A stretch of DNA of 64,000 nucleotides, from positions 146,009,104 to 146,073,103 of the forward strand of contig NC_092520.1 of the NCBI RefSeq assembly GCF_037038585.1, written 5' to 3'. Source of the DNA: Patagioenas fasciata. Its lineage: Eukaryota; Chordata; Aves; Columbiformes; Columbidae. Position numbers and translations under genes: made by a program. Under the pieces are notes generated by a model. It was not told where the DNA came from and made no database searches. It was given only the letters and a program-made list of their open reading frames with translations. Every line of letters begins with the position of its first letter. Positions within the stretch are counted from its first letter, which is position 1. Shown here one piece after another: positions 45,851 through 58,600 of this stretch.

Positions 45851-47289
45851 CACGCAGGAGCGAGATCCCACGGTGTTCGCGGGGTTTTCAGCTCTAGTCA
45901 GGCCACCCGTGGCTATGGCCCGGGACTCTCGGTGCTGTGCTTGAACTCTGGACACCTTGTTGTTTTCCTCCTTGCTCTGCTGGCTGGCGCCTCGTGACTT
46001 TTATGGCCTGTCATGAAGCGAAGGCAGAAGAACGAAAGGCGAGATATCTGCGTGTTGCTTGCTTCCCGTCTCCTTCCCACAGCCTCTTTGGAGCCCCAGC
46101 CACTGCAGCAGCTCTGGTGGCAACCTCAGTGCCCCAAGCAACCTGCTGAGGGGCTTTAGAGCTCTCATGGCTCTGGCCTGACCCATTCTCCCACCAGCAC
46201 CCATGTTATCCTTGCTCTTGATACTGCTTTTATTCCCAGAAGTTGGATAAGACCAGGATCAAAACTGGTATGGAGTAAAGTAGTGGGGAAGGAGAGCTGA
46301 GTTCAACTTGTCTGTGTTGCCTTGTTGCAGACTTTGCCAAGGAGTTACTGGATGCGGGTGCTGTCAGCCTCTTCTTGAGCTGCACGCCTGTTCCTCTCTG
46401 ACCAAGCCACATCCATAATGTGTTGTTGAAGTTTTGTGACCTGATTCTCTGAAGTTTCTATTAACCTAAATGGGTTGGATAAGGCCAGAGTCCTTTTAAA
46501 GGGTTGCACGGGAAGGAGGTGGCTAGGTTTGGAGGAATAATGTATGGGTGACCCAGATTTCAGAACTGCAACTGAATTGGGTGAGGAGGAGGCATCCATA
46601 AATCAGACTCGAAGTTGTACCAAATTCGAGTTCTTAATTCTCAGTGTTAATACTTAAAAAGCTCAGATGGCTTCCATGTAGAACCTCATTTTGCCAATTT
46701 AGGATTGAGGGTAGCATTTGTAATGTGATGTCTGTACAGTAGCCTAGTGATCATGATAAATCTGTGAGTGGGGTTATATGGTGTAATTGCTAGTGACGAT
46801 GTAATCTATTTTGGATTGTAGTTTAAAGTGGGCTGTTTTATTTAATTAGTTTGTATTCATGCAAATTATGTTCACTCTCTGTGGTTATTCCAGGCAAAAA
46901 TTAAGAAATAACCTGCAAGGGATGTCAAATACATAATTGGAATATTTTTTTTTCCTCCATGAATATTTGATTCTAAGAATTATTTTGCTTTCTGTCGTCT
47001 GGTATCTTTCCAGTTTGATGTTGGCTACACAGTTGCTGTTTAGCTAAATTTTACATTGCTAGCTTATTTCAACAGTCATGCCTGATAAGTTTTTTAATTC
47101 CTTTCAGCTTTACAGCTCTCCAATGAACTTGTGTTGTGTCTTTTAATGAAGTATGTAGGAGAGTCTTCAGTGCAAGTGTGGTTGTACTTTATTGTTTCGG
47201 CACTGGGGCTGTACAGAAAGAAATTGTTTCCCTCTTCTGTGAGGTGATTGTAGAGTCAATGTTTCTGGTATCAGCCATTTGGGGACAGA
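45851..47289 (+). other. Start of presumed first intron; possible regulatory cluster near 46.85 kb
   Basis: GC content falls after 45850. Around 46841-46930 a homeodomain-type TTTAATTAG, a perfect POU octamer ATGCAAAT (46859-46866) and a RUNX-type TGTGGTT (46880-46886) occur within 90 bp. No exon seen. Confidence 0.35.
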
Positions 47290-47545
47290 TGCATTATTCT
47301 GACCCCTGGCAGATGTTTACATTCCCAACTGGTTATTGCTATGTTGAATCCAACATTCTATTAGAAAAGTAGCCAGTCTTGATTTCAAGATATCAAGTGA
47401 TAGACTGCACTGGTTTCCCAGGTAAATTATACCAGTGGCTGATTACGCGTGCTAATTCCTTATCTTGATCTGTCCAGCCTGGTTCCTAACCACAAAGTCT
47501 TCCTACAAATTTTCACACCAGATTACAGAGCCAGGATGAGACGTT
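47290..47545 (-). mobile_element. Ancient CR1 (old sauropsid subfamily), antisense
   Basis: The segment AGTCTTGATTTCAAGATATCAAGTGATAG, then GTAAATTATACCAGTGGCTGATTAC, and the later ACACCAGATTACAGAGCC are the reversed 3' region of the widespread old CR1 families. Edges are uncertain. It lies within the presumed first intron of the 45.2-kb gene. Confidence 0.65.
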
Positions 47546-50500
47546 CCAGCAAAAAGATGGCCTGTTGTACCGCAAGCTTACAGCTGTTATCTGTGCTAGC
47601 CTCTTCATTCTGGGAAGAAGTAATCATGGAGCTGTAGTTACAGGGTGACTGGTATGATTTAGAGTAGCCACTAAGTGCACCTGGCTGTGGAGTCTGTGTG
47701 CAGACAGGGCTTTCAGAGAAATGTAATTTAATAACTTGTGTTTTGGAGCACCACTTCATGTAGTGTTTAATCCAGCATAAGTACAGGCTACTGCTGAAGG
47801 AATGATTCCGTTCTCATCCAGTCCTGACTGCAAACTTCTGCCTCTTCCCTTAGATTGGATCTAGTGACCAAGTGGCCTCAAATCCGTTCAATCACTGCTC
47901 CAACTGAAAAGTAACCCCCTTCCCTAGACAAAAAATATGACACCTTTTGTAGCTAGAGGTTGGATAAGCCTGCCCTGTGGCCAGGGGCTGTTAGGTCTGA
48001 TGCAGAAGGGTAGCATCCCACTGGGCATGAGAAACACGGAGAGGCACTACCACTTTCAATAGCATCCCATGCCTGTGCTGGGTTAGATGCAAGAGGGAAT
48101 TGTGCATTGTGTTCCTACATTTCTCTGCTCAGATAAACAGTCTGTGGTTGCACAAATTCTCTCAGCTGCTGTTGTAAGAAGCTGTTGTGTCTGCCTGTTG
48201 TCATCCATGCTCTGTTTTGTTGTGAGACCACACACATGCCTGTAGTGCCAGAAGAGAAAGGGCAGTGTGGGGGTGGGATTAAGGAGGGCAGAGGATGGGA
48301 CTCCTTTTGGCAAGCTGAAGAGCTTGTGAAACTGAAGCTTGAGATACAGGAATTGTCACAAGCACACCTTAAGTTAAATCCTAATGGAAGTCAATGGGGT
48401 TCTTTTTAATCTCCTTTTGCAGCAGATATGTGGGAATAGCCTCCATGATTTGCTCAGTAGCCCAGGTTAATTCACTTGTTGTGAGTTGGAAGAACTAGGT
48501 TTAACCAAGATTGAGTTTAGGTCAGTTGCATTTATGTCTGTGGTCAAGAGGTGTGTATTGGAGCTAGACTTCATGTGAGAAAGAGGATGTAACATACAAA
48601 GAAGAAGGTCTGTGCCTTGGCTGTGATGTACTGATAGCTATGAAGGGTTCATCACTGCAGAACAGTTGCAAGCTAATGTATTTATGCACTCTATATGTGA
48701 TGTTCTCGGTGGTTTTTGATGCTTGAGCCAGCTGGGGTACCATTTTGGGAGAGCTTTGTTAATCTTGTCTCTTATATTAACAAGTGACTCCAGTTTTCTT
48801 TCTCTTTTAGTGGAATTAGCTTGCTGGGACAAAATCCATTTCCAATCTATTGTTTTAAATTCCATTCCTTCAAGTGCAACGCTGAACACTGCAGGGGATG
48901 TGGAACTGAACCTGTGGTGGAGGCTAGTTTTTGACTCACGGTTTGGGAGATTAATTACAGCTAGATGAAGTCAAAGAAGAAACTCCCATTACTTCAGTAC
49001 AAGTTCAGTGCAAGGTCAGGGGAAGGGCTATTGGATTTGATAGTGGGAAAAATTGAGGAGGGGAGGAGGTGATTACCATGGCATGTGTACAAATGTATGT
49101 ATGTGAATAGTCACATATGTAAATGTATACAAAATAGAGGGTGTTCTGATGATAGAATAGATTGAAGACAAGTGGTTATAGAAACTGTAATTGGATAGTA
49201 TATGAGAAGTGAACTGAAGTGGAAGGCAACGCATGAAACTGCTGCTCAGAGAATACTGCATTAAAGCAGAGCTGGACATAAATTAGCTTCCTGAGAATGT
49301 ATCCTATTTTCAGTAAGTCACGTAGAAGGGTGTGACAGTCAGATGTCAAACTGCCTCTCTGTAGTTTCAGGCTGAACACCTAGCTGCACACAGGTGCTCA
49401 GTGTGTGAGGTTTGCTGCCCCTGGCCTTGCTGGTGCTCAGGATGCGTTTGGCACTGGAGTTCCTGCTGTTGATCATACACAAAACTTCCCAAATCCTTAC
49501 GTGGGTCAAGCTGAGGTGGCGCCCAATGGCATCCACAAGCTTGGTATTCCCATGCATGTGCCACCCATGGGCAGAGTCATATGTTGGTGAGCAGACCCAG
49601 CCTTGCACGGGGTGTGACTGGAGGAGGAGAGGCGGGGAACAGCTGCTGCTTCATCAACGAATCCGTAGGTTTTCAGGGGAGGGGATTAGGATCCCAGTCA
49701 TGTCAGGGCACGATTTGTTCAGATCACAGAAGCCTCGAGATAATCAGGGGACAAGTGGTGCAAGGCCTGAGTCTGGGTTACAAGCAGAGCTGTAACATGT
49801 TGGACGTGGTTGTTGTTCACAGCTGCCACAAGGTGGCTGCGATGGCTGCACTTGTATATTCACTTAAGGATAGAAATAGATGTCCAGATCCGTGTTAAAC
49901 TAAGACATACATCTCTAGTGGGAGGAGAGTGGGAAGAAGATTCTTTGCTCACAGTGTTGTTGCACGGCTACAAAAAAAACCAAACCAACCAAACAAAAAA
50001 CAGCAAAAAAACCCACCAAAACCAAAAGCATATATAAGCTTTACAGTATGTGCGCTTTATACTCACAGAAATATACAGGTGTAGCCATGAAAAGTGGCTG
50101 TAAATATTCTTTGAATAGGATAAATCTTAACTGGGCCCTTACATCTTTATAAGATCCCTGTCCCGTGTGAGGGTGCTAGTGGAAACTTTGTAAGAGTGCA
50201 CCAGTAAGAGTATAGCTTTGCTGATATAATTCATTTCATAGGAGAAGGAAGGATGCTATAGCCATACAGGTGCCTAGAAAAGCTCTTAGGCTGTAGGTGT
50301 CTTCAGTGGGTCTGGCCTCTAGGCAAGATCTTTTTGGCTTGGATTAAGCCTGAGGTTCTGTTTAGATGTGAAAGTTTTACTGTAGGTAATCCATAATGCA
50401 GGTGTCTGAGGGTAATTCCAGACCCATGAAATGTTATCCAGCTGCAACATTTGAGTCCATCTCCTTTCTGAAGTACTCTGAGATCACTATCATTTTTTTA

Positions 50501-52499
50501 AAGGTGAGGACTGTCAGACTGCATAGCAGTGAATTTGAGAAGGTGTGGTGTGTATCTCTCTCCCCTCTGTTGCAGGATTGATAGAAGAGATGTTCAAGAG
50601 TATACTGGTGGCCCTGCAGGATGGAGACCGTTTCTCACTGCAATATTTAGAATGGTGAAGATGTGGTCCTGATTGTTGGTATTGCAGATGGTTCAAATAG
50701 CTCTTCCCCTCGTTTGTTGCTTCTCTACATCTCTCTTTTTCTGTAAATCACTTTGTGCATAGAGATATTTCAGGCTTCAGACTGAGTACGATATAGCTGA
50801 TGGATCTTAATGGGTGTTTTTGAACTTCTTCTCAAGAAAGGTGTTTTCTCCTGGAAAGGCATGTTTCAGGTATAGGCAAGAAGAGGTTCAGGATGGGCAG
50901 TTGGTCTGGCACTGAGAAGGCTGCAGTATAGCACACAACCCTGTCAAGACTCTATGCTGTGACAAACCTTGGGACAGAGAAAGGATTCTGTGGGGATGCA
51001 GGCAAAGAGAAGTGGGAGTATCCCTATTTTTGTAGCAAATTATGGGTCATGGCATGTTTTCCTGAATGTGCAAGTGATTGAGAGAGATGGCTTTGTTCCT
51101 CATGTCATCCAGTAATTTCTTGACATCTGGTACTGTGTTGAAGGATGGAAAATACGTTACTGCACTGTCACTCTTTTCATCATCCCTGGGTACATGTGGG
51201 AAGATGTTTTCTTAGTGCACATGGGGGGACTGAAAGGGAAGCTATAAGGTGTTTCTGTAGGCACAGTGTCAACACTGCTCATTTCAGTCAGACTCCTGTG
51301 CAATCTGGGAAGGCAGCCTATCATCTCTGACATTGCTTGTACTGTCCACCTAATCTTCCTGCCCCTGTATGATGAGTAAACTGAGCTGTTTCAGAGATGT
51401 GCAAAGAAATGAAGATGAGCAATTTGGACGTATGCTGGAGCAATGAAATATACCTTTTCCTGGAAGAGCAAGGCCAGGCATGCCAGTTAGGTCATGATAG
51501 TGTGTGCTCTGACCAGTCACAAGGGAGGGTCAGAGCCATAAAAAGCAGCCTGAAATTGTGGCTGTGTGTATAGAAAAATCACAACAGCTGTGATGCCTGG
51601 TTGGGTATTATCAGACATACCAGAACCATTTTTCCTTCATTCTGTAGGCAGTGTCATTTTTACCTATACATCTGCTGAGTGTGTCATAATATAAACGTCA
51701 AAGGAATGAAAATAGGCATCCAAGTATAAAAGGTGAAAAATGGATTAACTCTGATAATCATAGCAAAATTATGTTAGAACAAGAAAAGACGAGATGTGCA
51801 ATGAAAACTGGCATGAACAGAAATCTCAAGTTCAGCAATGCAATATGAAAGCAAATCTGCCCTGAAATGTATTACGTTTTACTGGCATGTTTCCTTTGAA
51901 AAGTTAATTTGAAATATGGCATTGTACAAATCTTGATTGTGACAATGGAAAAGAGTGAACAAAATGCATTAAAAAAAATATGTACAAACATGTGGGAGTG
52001 TTAAGCATGTGCAAAAACACCAATGTGGTTTCAATAACAGTTTGGTAGAGAGTTAGTTTTGTGTTTAGAAGTAGCAAAAAGTATCCAGTGCTCTATGTCC
52101 TAAGCTCATAAAATTAATCGAATTGCAGAAAGGGACAGTGAGAAGCAGACAACTGTGAATATCTGATGTATGTAAGACTATGGGACAGGGGCTTTCATTG
52201 AGTGAGCAATGAGATTCTTATGGTATTATCCCAGAGTAGCACTGTTCCTGCATGAGCTGAAACCACTGATTATGGACACTACTTCATGTGAAAAATGTGT
52301 CTATCATTTTTACTAAGCAAGTCTGTAGCACCAAAGGAAAATATCTTAGTAGCATGTTTTGTATCTCAAAGAACTTGGAGGCAAAAGACACAGATGGAAA
52401 GAACAGAATGAACAGTCAATATATTTTTTTGTTAGTGAAGGGATTGGTTAAATAAGACTTTGCTTGAGGTTGCAATCAGATACAGAGTTTATAACAGGG

Positions 52500-52650
52500 C
52501 TTTGCATATTCAGTGCACTGAGCAGCCACTCCCTGACTAATCCTCAGAGTATGGCTGTGAGGTAGGAGGGGTTAGTATTACTTCAGTTGCACAGATGACC
52601 CTCAGAAGGGCAGAAACTACTGGAAACTGCCAGAATTAGGAACTGATGAT
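52500..52650 (+). mobile_element. MIR-like SINE remnant
   Basis: Sequence around 52535-52625 follows the MIR core order: CTAATCCTCA, then CTGTGAGGTAGGA, TTAGTATTA, CACAGATGACC, CTCAGAAGGGCAGAAAC. The tRNA-related head and the L2-like tail are not clear. MIR copies are rare and very old in birds. Confidence 0.5.
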
Positions 52651-55600
52651 TATGCTGGATGAGGTCTGAAGATGAAGGCACAGTTCTTCCTTGCCTGGGC
52701 GGGGAGAATCAAACAACAAAACCAACAAAAACCACAAACTGCTTATAGTCTAGGCTTTTTACAGATCCTTCCTTTAATGAATGATGATAGTGAGGAATTG
52801 AAGGAGAGTGAGCTCTTACTATCTTAATGTGCATGTTCCCATTTCAACCTGTACTATGGTACTCTTGATCATAGTTGTCCTTTGTGGATGCTCTAGCTTG
52901 AGATCTCTAAATGACCACAACTGTGTTTAACTCCTCGTAAGCCGTAACTGTTAGTAGAGGTAAGACTTGAGACAGCAGTCCTATGGGTGGATCTTTATCA
53001 CCTTCTGTTAGGGTAAATGCTAGTAGCGCAGGAATAGCCAAAAGTTTGGAGTGTAGGGTGTTTTCCATGATATCTTCTGCTGTGGATATAGCTGCAATTG
53101 TACCTTTAATGCGATTGCTTCTTGGGAGCTGATCTACCATGATCTGCGTCATTTCTCCTGTGTAAAGCACTGTCGAGGGTGACAGAGTAGTAGATTTGTC
53201 ACATCAAGATGTGTGTCACTGTTCTTCACTTCAACAGCCTCATGGCAGTGAGTCGTAGCTAGATACAGCTGCCAGCACTGCAGGATCTGCCACCAAGCAA
53301 AGGCAGAGCCATTGCTCATAGAACAGTGGCTGAATTTGGGTTGTTAAACCCTTCTGCTTTGCTGTCTCTCCTAGGGAAGGACCACTGCCTCAGCCTCTTG
53401 CTCGGTCTGCTGCAAGGGTGGGACCTTGCTTGTCTTGCCGCCAGCTCTCTGCCCTCTCTTGCAGTTCTTCTGTCCTGTTGAGCCGGGGACTTGCAAGAGT
53501 CCCTCACTTTGTGCCCCCGCCTGTCTGCTAATGTGCTGAGAGCTGGCTGTCACATGTGGCAGAGGTGAGGTGCTGGGTTCAGTAATAGTCAGCAAACACT
53601 TGTGCTGAAAGCTGGGTTCCTCAAGTACATCAGTCTGGCAGAAGTAAGACTGAAAACCCATTTTCCGTACAGGAAGGCACTGGGGAAGAAGATGCTAAGA
53701 GAGAGAGCTCTGACTCTTCCCTCCCTCTTGGGCATGGTCCACTGACACCACCACCCCTTTTCCTGATACCCTTCCAATCCTTCCCACTTCAAGTACTTCT
53801 GTTGCTCTTAGCTTTCCTGAACTACAGCGACCATACCAGATTGTACTCTTTGATGTTGCCTGTAGTGATTTTTTTTTTATTATTTTTTTTGTTTTTTTTA
53901 AGTGAAGCCTTTTGCCATGTGCAAAGCCTGATAAACTTGTTTAGGTGAGTTTGATGGGCAGTGTCGGAAGTTACAACTCAGAGCCACCTGTGAGGCTGAA
54001 CTGGAGGAACTCTGCTATATCTCGTTGAACTTGGGAGAGATGGGATGTTTATGTGTTTATGCCCCACTGATCAAAGTGTGTTGCAGGTAATGGGAAAGAC
54101 TGTGAGCTGAGTCTTGGATTTCATTTAGCTGGTGCCTATAGCTTCCCAGGGGAAGTTCCTCATTCATGCTAAGGTATGCACAACTTTATTTAGAATATAG
54201 CATGTATGCTTGCGTAGGTTGGCCAAAGCAAGTGTAGTGAGGACTTTGCATTCCTCAGCTGGATCTGGCATTATTTTTTGATTGTGTCATAAAAGAGATA
54301 AAGGACATCGTATCAGGTCTGTATTGCACTATTAGTCATGGTGACTGTTAGGAGTTAAATTACCTCATTTTTTGATTTCTCACTGACACACTGAAGTCAT
54401 GAGCTTGGGGTGAATTTAAGGCACACAGACCTGATTTTACTTCTCTACATCTCCATCTGATAGGGTGGGACTTGGGAGGGGAAAGAGAGAGGTAGTTTTA
54501 CATGCCACAGGGTTGAGGAAAAGGAAGCTGTAGGCCAGTCAAGAGTCAGAGTTGATGTCTTCAAAGACTGCCAAAGGGCAAACTCAGGATTTTAATTGCT
54601 CAGGTAATATCTGAAAAGCTATGGAGCCATCAAGGAGTACTATTTTAGGCAATCTTGAAGGCTAATGCTGGGAAGCAAACTCTGCCCCCTCCTTCATAAG
54701 CAGAAAAATCAAAGTGCCAGGAGCAAGGATTAAAATATCTGTAATTGTTTCTCATTCATTGAAACTAATTTAATTATTAAAATATTTTTAAATTGGTATA
54801 AGATCTATGCTTTAAAGTAATGCAGACTTGGAGCTGTACTGCACTTTGAAGCATGTGGGTGTAATTTTTGCCCATTGACAAATATGGGGAAATATTGCTG
54901 AAACAGACAATATCAATATTGGTGAACTGGCTGTGCTATTTTTTTAAGGTTGTACCTGTAGGGCTCTACTTTTTTTTCCCAGTTTTTACCATATGCACTG
55001 TTAATTACGGTATTAGGAGCTAATGCTAAATCTTAACTACATCATCTATGAGCTGTAATTACTACCATAAACTTAGAAATAAGGTAGAGGTAATTGGTGA
55101 AGCTAGTTATAAAAAGCATTTTGTAAGATTGATGTATATCAGTTACACCATTTAAAACCATGATTTATACAACTTTTCACTGCTTCTTCTGAAATAAAAG
55201 GTCATAAAAATGCCTTCCTCTCCCTTCTGTTTGGTGTATTTCCATGCTACAATTTGAAGATGGTTTGGGGTGGTTTCCAGGGCTTTCCCTAGTATCAAGG
55301 AAAGCTTGTTTTCAGAGTTGCTTTAGGAGGGTCTGCCTCCTTTGAGTTGATCTGGCTGCCATGCAATGTCCTTTTATACCCAGTCCTTTGCTGAGGAGGC
55401 AAAGCTGTGTTTGGGTTCATGGAAACGGTAGAGTCAGTGGCAACAACCAGACAAGGAAACATTAAACCCTCAAATAATGGCTTCTTTGGAAATAGCTGTA
55501 AATCCAATTAGAGTACCCCACTTCCTGTAGTGCCTGCTTCTAACCTGGAAGGGTTGCAGACATGTTACTAGCAGAGAGCCAGTACTCAAAATGCAAAATT

Positions 55601-58600
55601 TCCCTGCTCTGCTGCTTTTGTTTGACATGAGCTGGTGAGGGTGCACCTGTTTCTGTGTTTGAAGTGCCTGGCAAGACACCTACGCTGAGTATCAGGGACT
55701 TGCTTGTAGATGCTGGGTGTGGTTTCATCATAACTTAGGTCCAAGTCCAGTTTCTGCTTTCCCACTTTGCTGGCCCATCACCCAGCCTCTTGTTGCTGCT
55801 ATGGCTTGTACCTCTGCACGTATAGCTACTGGAGCGAGCTGTAGTGTGTGTTGTTTCTGTGTTCTGTTGTTTTTTGTTGATTTTTTTTCTTTCTCCGGTG
55901 TCACACCTTTATGACTGCTCACATCATTCTGCTTCTGTGTTGTTTTTTTGGCTAGATAACTCCCTGAGCTGGCTCACATATGGTCACATGCACACGGGCG
56001 CATTGGAGAAGATGGCAGCAATCTGGATGCATATTACCTTCATCTGTTCTAGATTTCAGGGTGCTGTGTCAAATCTTATTCAAAATTTATTACCACCTGA
56101 TTCTGGCTGGTGTTGGGTGGTCTGTACAGTCAACAGCAGCTCAAGGAGTTGAAGGAGCTCTACATCTTTTTAGGACTGGGCCATACACAGATGAACTTTG
56201 CGGAATTATCTGCAAATATGTAAACTGGGCCTGACAAATTTGATTATTCATCTTTGTTAACCCAGTTATACTACAGCATATTTCTCTGCCAGTCTTTTAG
56301 TTTCTGGTAGCTCATGTGTCTCACTGGATCAGGTCTAAATACTCTTCAAACAAGTTCAGTGTCATCAGTCCCAACCGCTGAAAAAAGAAATTGGGTAGAG
56401 GGGGACTCTTGTCAGTCACAAGTTAAGGCTTAACATTTTGGCTTAAAAAATTAAGGTAAACCCAGACAGCAAGATCTAATTTGTGAGCCATACTTTGTTT
56501 TTCAGGCCTTTTCCACAGCCCTTAAAGGCCAGACATGCATTTTTCTTAATTGTAAGCCAAATTTCTCACATAACCACATGATTCTAGGAAGTGGGACTAT
56601 ATGAAAAACAGAAAATATTGTGATGCACACAATAAACCTATGCCAGTTGGCCATGCAGGCATTACACTGTGAATAACAACAAGTTTTCCATGTGTTTGCA
56701 TTAGTGCCTTCCTATTCAGCACCCACACAATTCCTGTGGCTTTGGGTGTGTGAAGCTATTTTTCCACGAGGAGAGGGAAGGGGTCCTCTCTGGTGCTTTC
56801 CCACATTTACATTTCTTATAACATTTTATTTATATCTTATACTTTTTGCTTCCAATAGCAAACATGTCTCATTGTACTTGTTAGCTTCTCCAGTCCAAGT
56901 ATACCAATTAAATTTCTAAGAACAGTTTTTTCCCTGAAAAGCTGGGTTAGGGGGGAGGCTTGTACCAAAATGTGTTTTCACCAGACACATCCCTACATAC
57001 CTTTTGGATGGACCTTTTTTTTTTTTTTTTTCCCCTTTAGCTGCAGTTTCAATACAAAGCTGCACCACTGTTATATTGCCAAGTATTTCTGGTTATGATA
57101 CAAGTCTCATTTCTTTCACCTTTTTGTTATAAATCTTACACCTGGAATCATAAGGCAATTAAAATCCTGGAGGGGGCTAAGGCTGAAAACACACATTCTA
57201 AAAGCACAAAATGAGGACAAATGAGTTCAACATTTTAAATTTTTTTTTTGGTTGTTGCTATCTCATGGTATTTTTATACCAGCATTTTTTTATTCTTATC
57301 TCTGGTTGATGGTGCAAACTATTGAAGCCAGGCACAAGGTACTGGTTTCTGTTGTTACAGCTGATGAAGTTGTGCTGCTAGAAGTTGTTAGCATGGTATG
57401 ACGTACAAGTACAGTTTCTTTGGTATTTTAGGAATCACTTTGGTTGCACAGGGTATACTTTACCTATTGACACAAAACCAGCATTTTGCCAGTGTATTCA
57501 AGGTTGTGTATATTTTGCTGTATAGTTATTAGTCAAAATGTTCCAACTTGGTATCTTTTGTTCTATAGGGCTCTGACAGCTATTGGTAATGGTAAGAGGT
57601 CTTAGAGTTTTCAAAGTGGAACTTGGTCTGGCTATGAAAGAGGTTACGTTATGTGTTTGTCCAGAATATCAGACAGATTAACTTCAGATGGCCTTTCTAC
57701 AGGGGAGGACAGTTTGTCCTGGTTCAGTTGGCTGAATATTCTTCAACCTTAGCTGTCTGTAGCTTAACTGTGCTCAGGACTGGTAAAGGTAACGTGACAA
57801 CAACCGTGCTCAGCAATGGTTCCACTGTGCGGTCTGGGCAAGGCCAAGCTTTCAAGTGTGTTTCCAAGCCTTTTGATGTTTTAATGGCATTTGCATCTGT
57901 CAAAATGGTTTGTTGCAAACATTAGCATTCTTTAATCTGAGACTGAAGAACAGCAGCGTGGGATTCTGGCTCATATTACTGTAGCATAGTAAGAGACTAT
58001 GAAATTTCTGATGCTAACTGAAGAGTCTCTCACATCTAGGACCTGAATCACTCTGCTTAAAGAGAAACTGAGAACTCCTCTGGTTTATAGTAAACTTGCT
58101 GTCTAGGAATGTATACAGCATCCTGATGGCAACCAAGACTACACATCATAGCTTACATCTCGGAAGTGTTGGCTTCCTTTTTTGCCCCAGATGTTTCTGT
58201 CAGTCATCTCTCCATCCACTGAGTTTGTAGAAAGACCTGCATGGAGCAACTTGCAGTGACTCTGTACATTGCTTTCACTGCAGGAATTTTTCCTTTATCC
58301 ACCCAGTAGTGTCAGTAGTCTTTCTAAGCTACAACAGTGAGAACTACACAACATTCTTGTTTGTTCCCGTACCAGGACACTACAGAATATCAAGACTTAT
58401 CTAGTGCTTTTATGAATACAAAACTTAAACTCTGCTTAAAGTGAACTAGGTTTTTTGATATACAGGTGGCCTCTTTTTATCTTCACACTGAATGATTTTT
58501 ATAGCATCTCTGGGAAGTGCGGTGTGTAATCCAACCCATGATCTACACTTGCTTTTTGGCAAATTTCAGTAGCAACTTCCAAGGTGAAATTTTATTCTAC

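Noticed and set aside
44396-45997. Frames of up to 258 codons in the 45-kb CpG island
   Set aside because: GC-driven, and in part they run through the poly(A)/poly(T) tract as Lys- or Phe-rich strings. No homology is evident.
57653-57925. 90-codon plus-strand frame
   Set aside because: No family resemblance and no flanking splice logic. Possible but unsupported.
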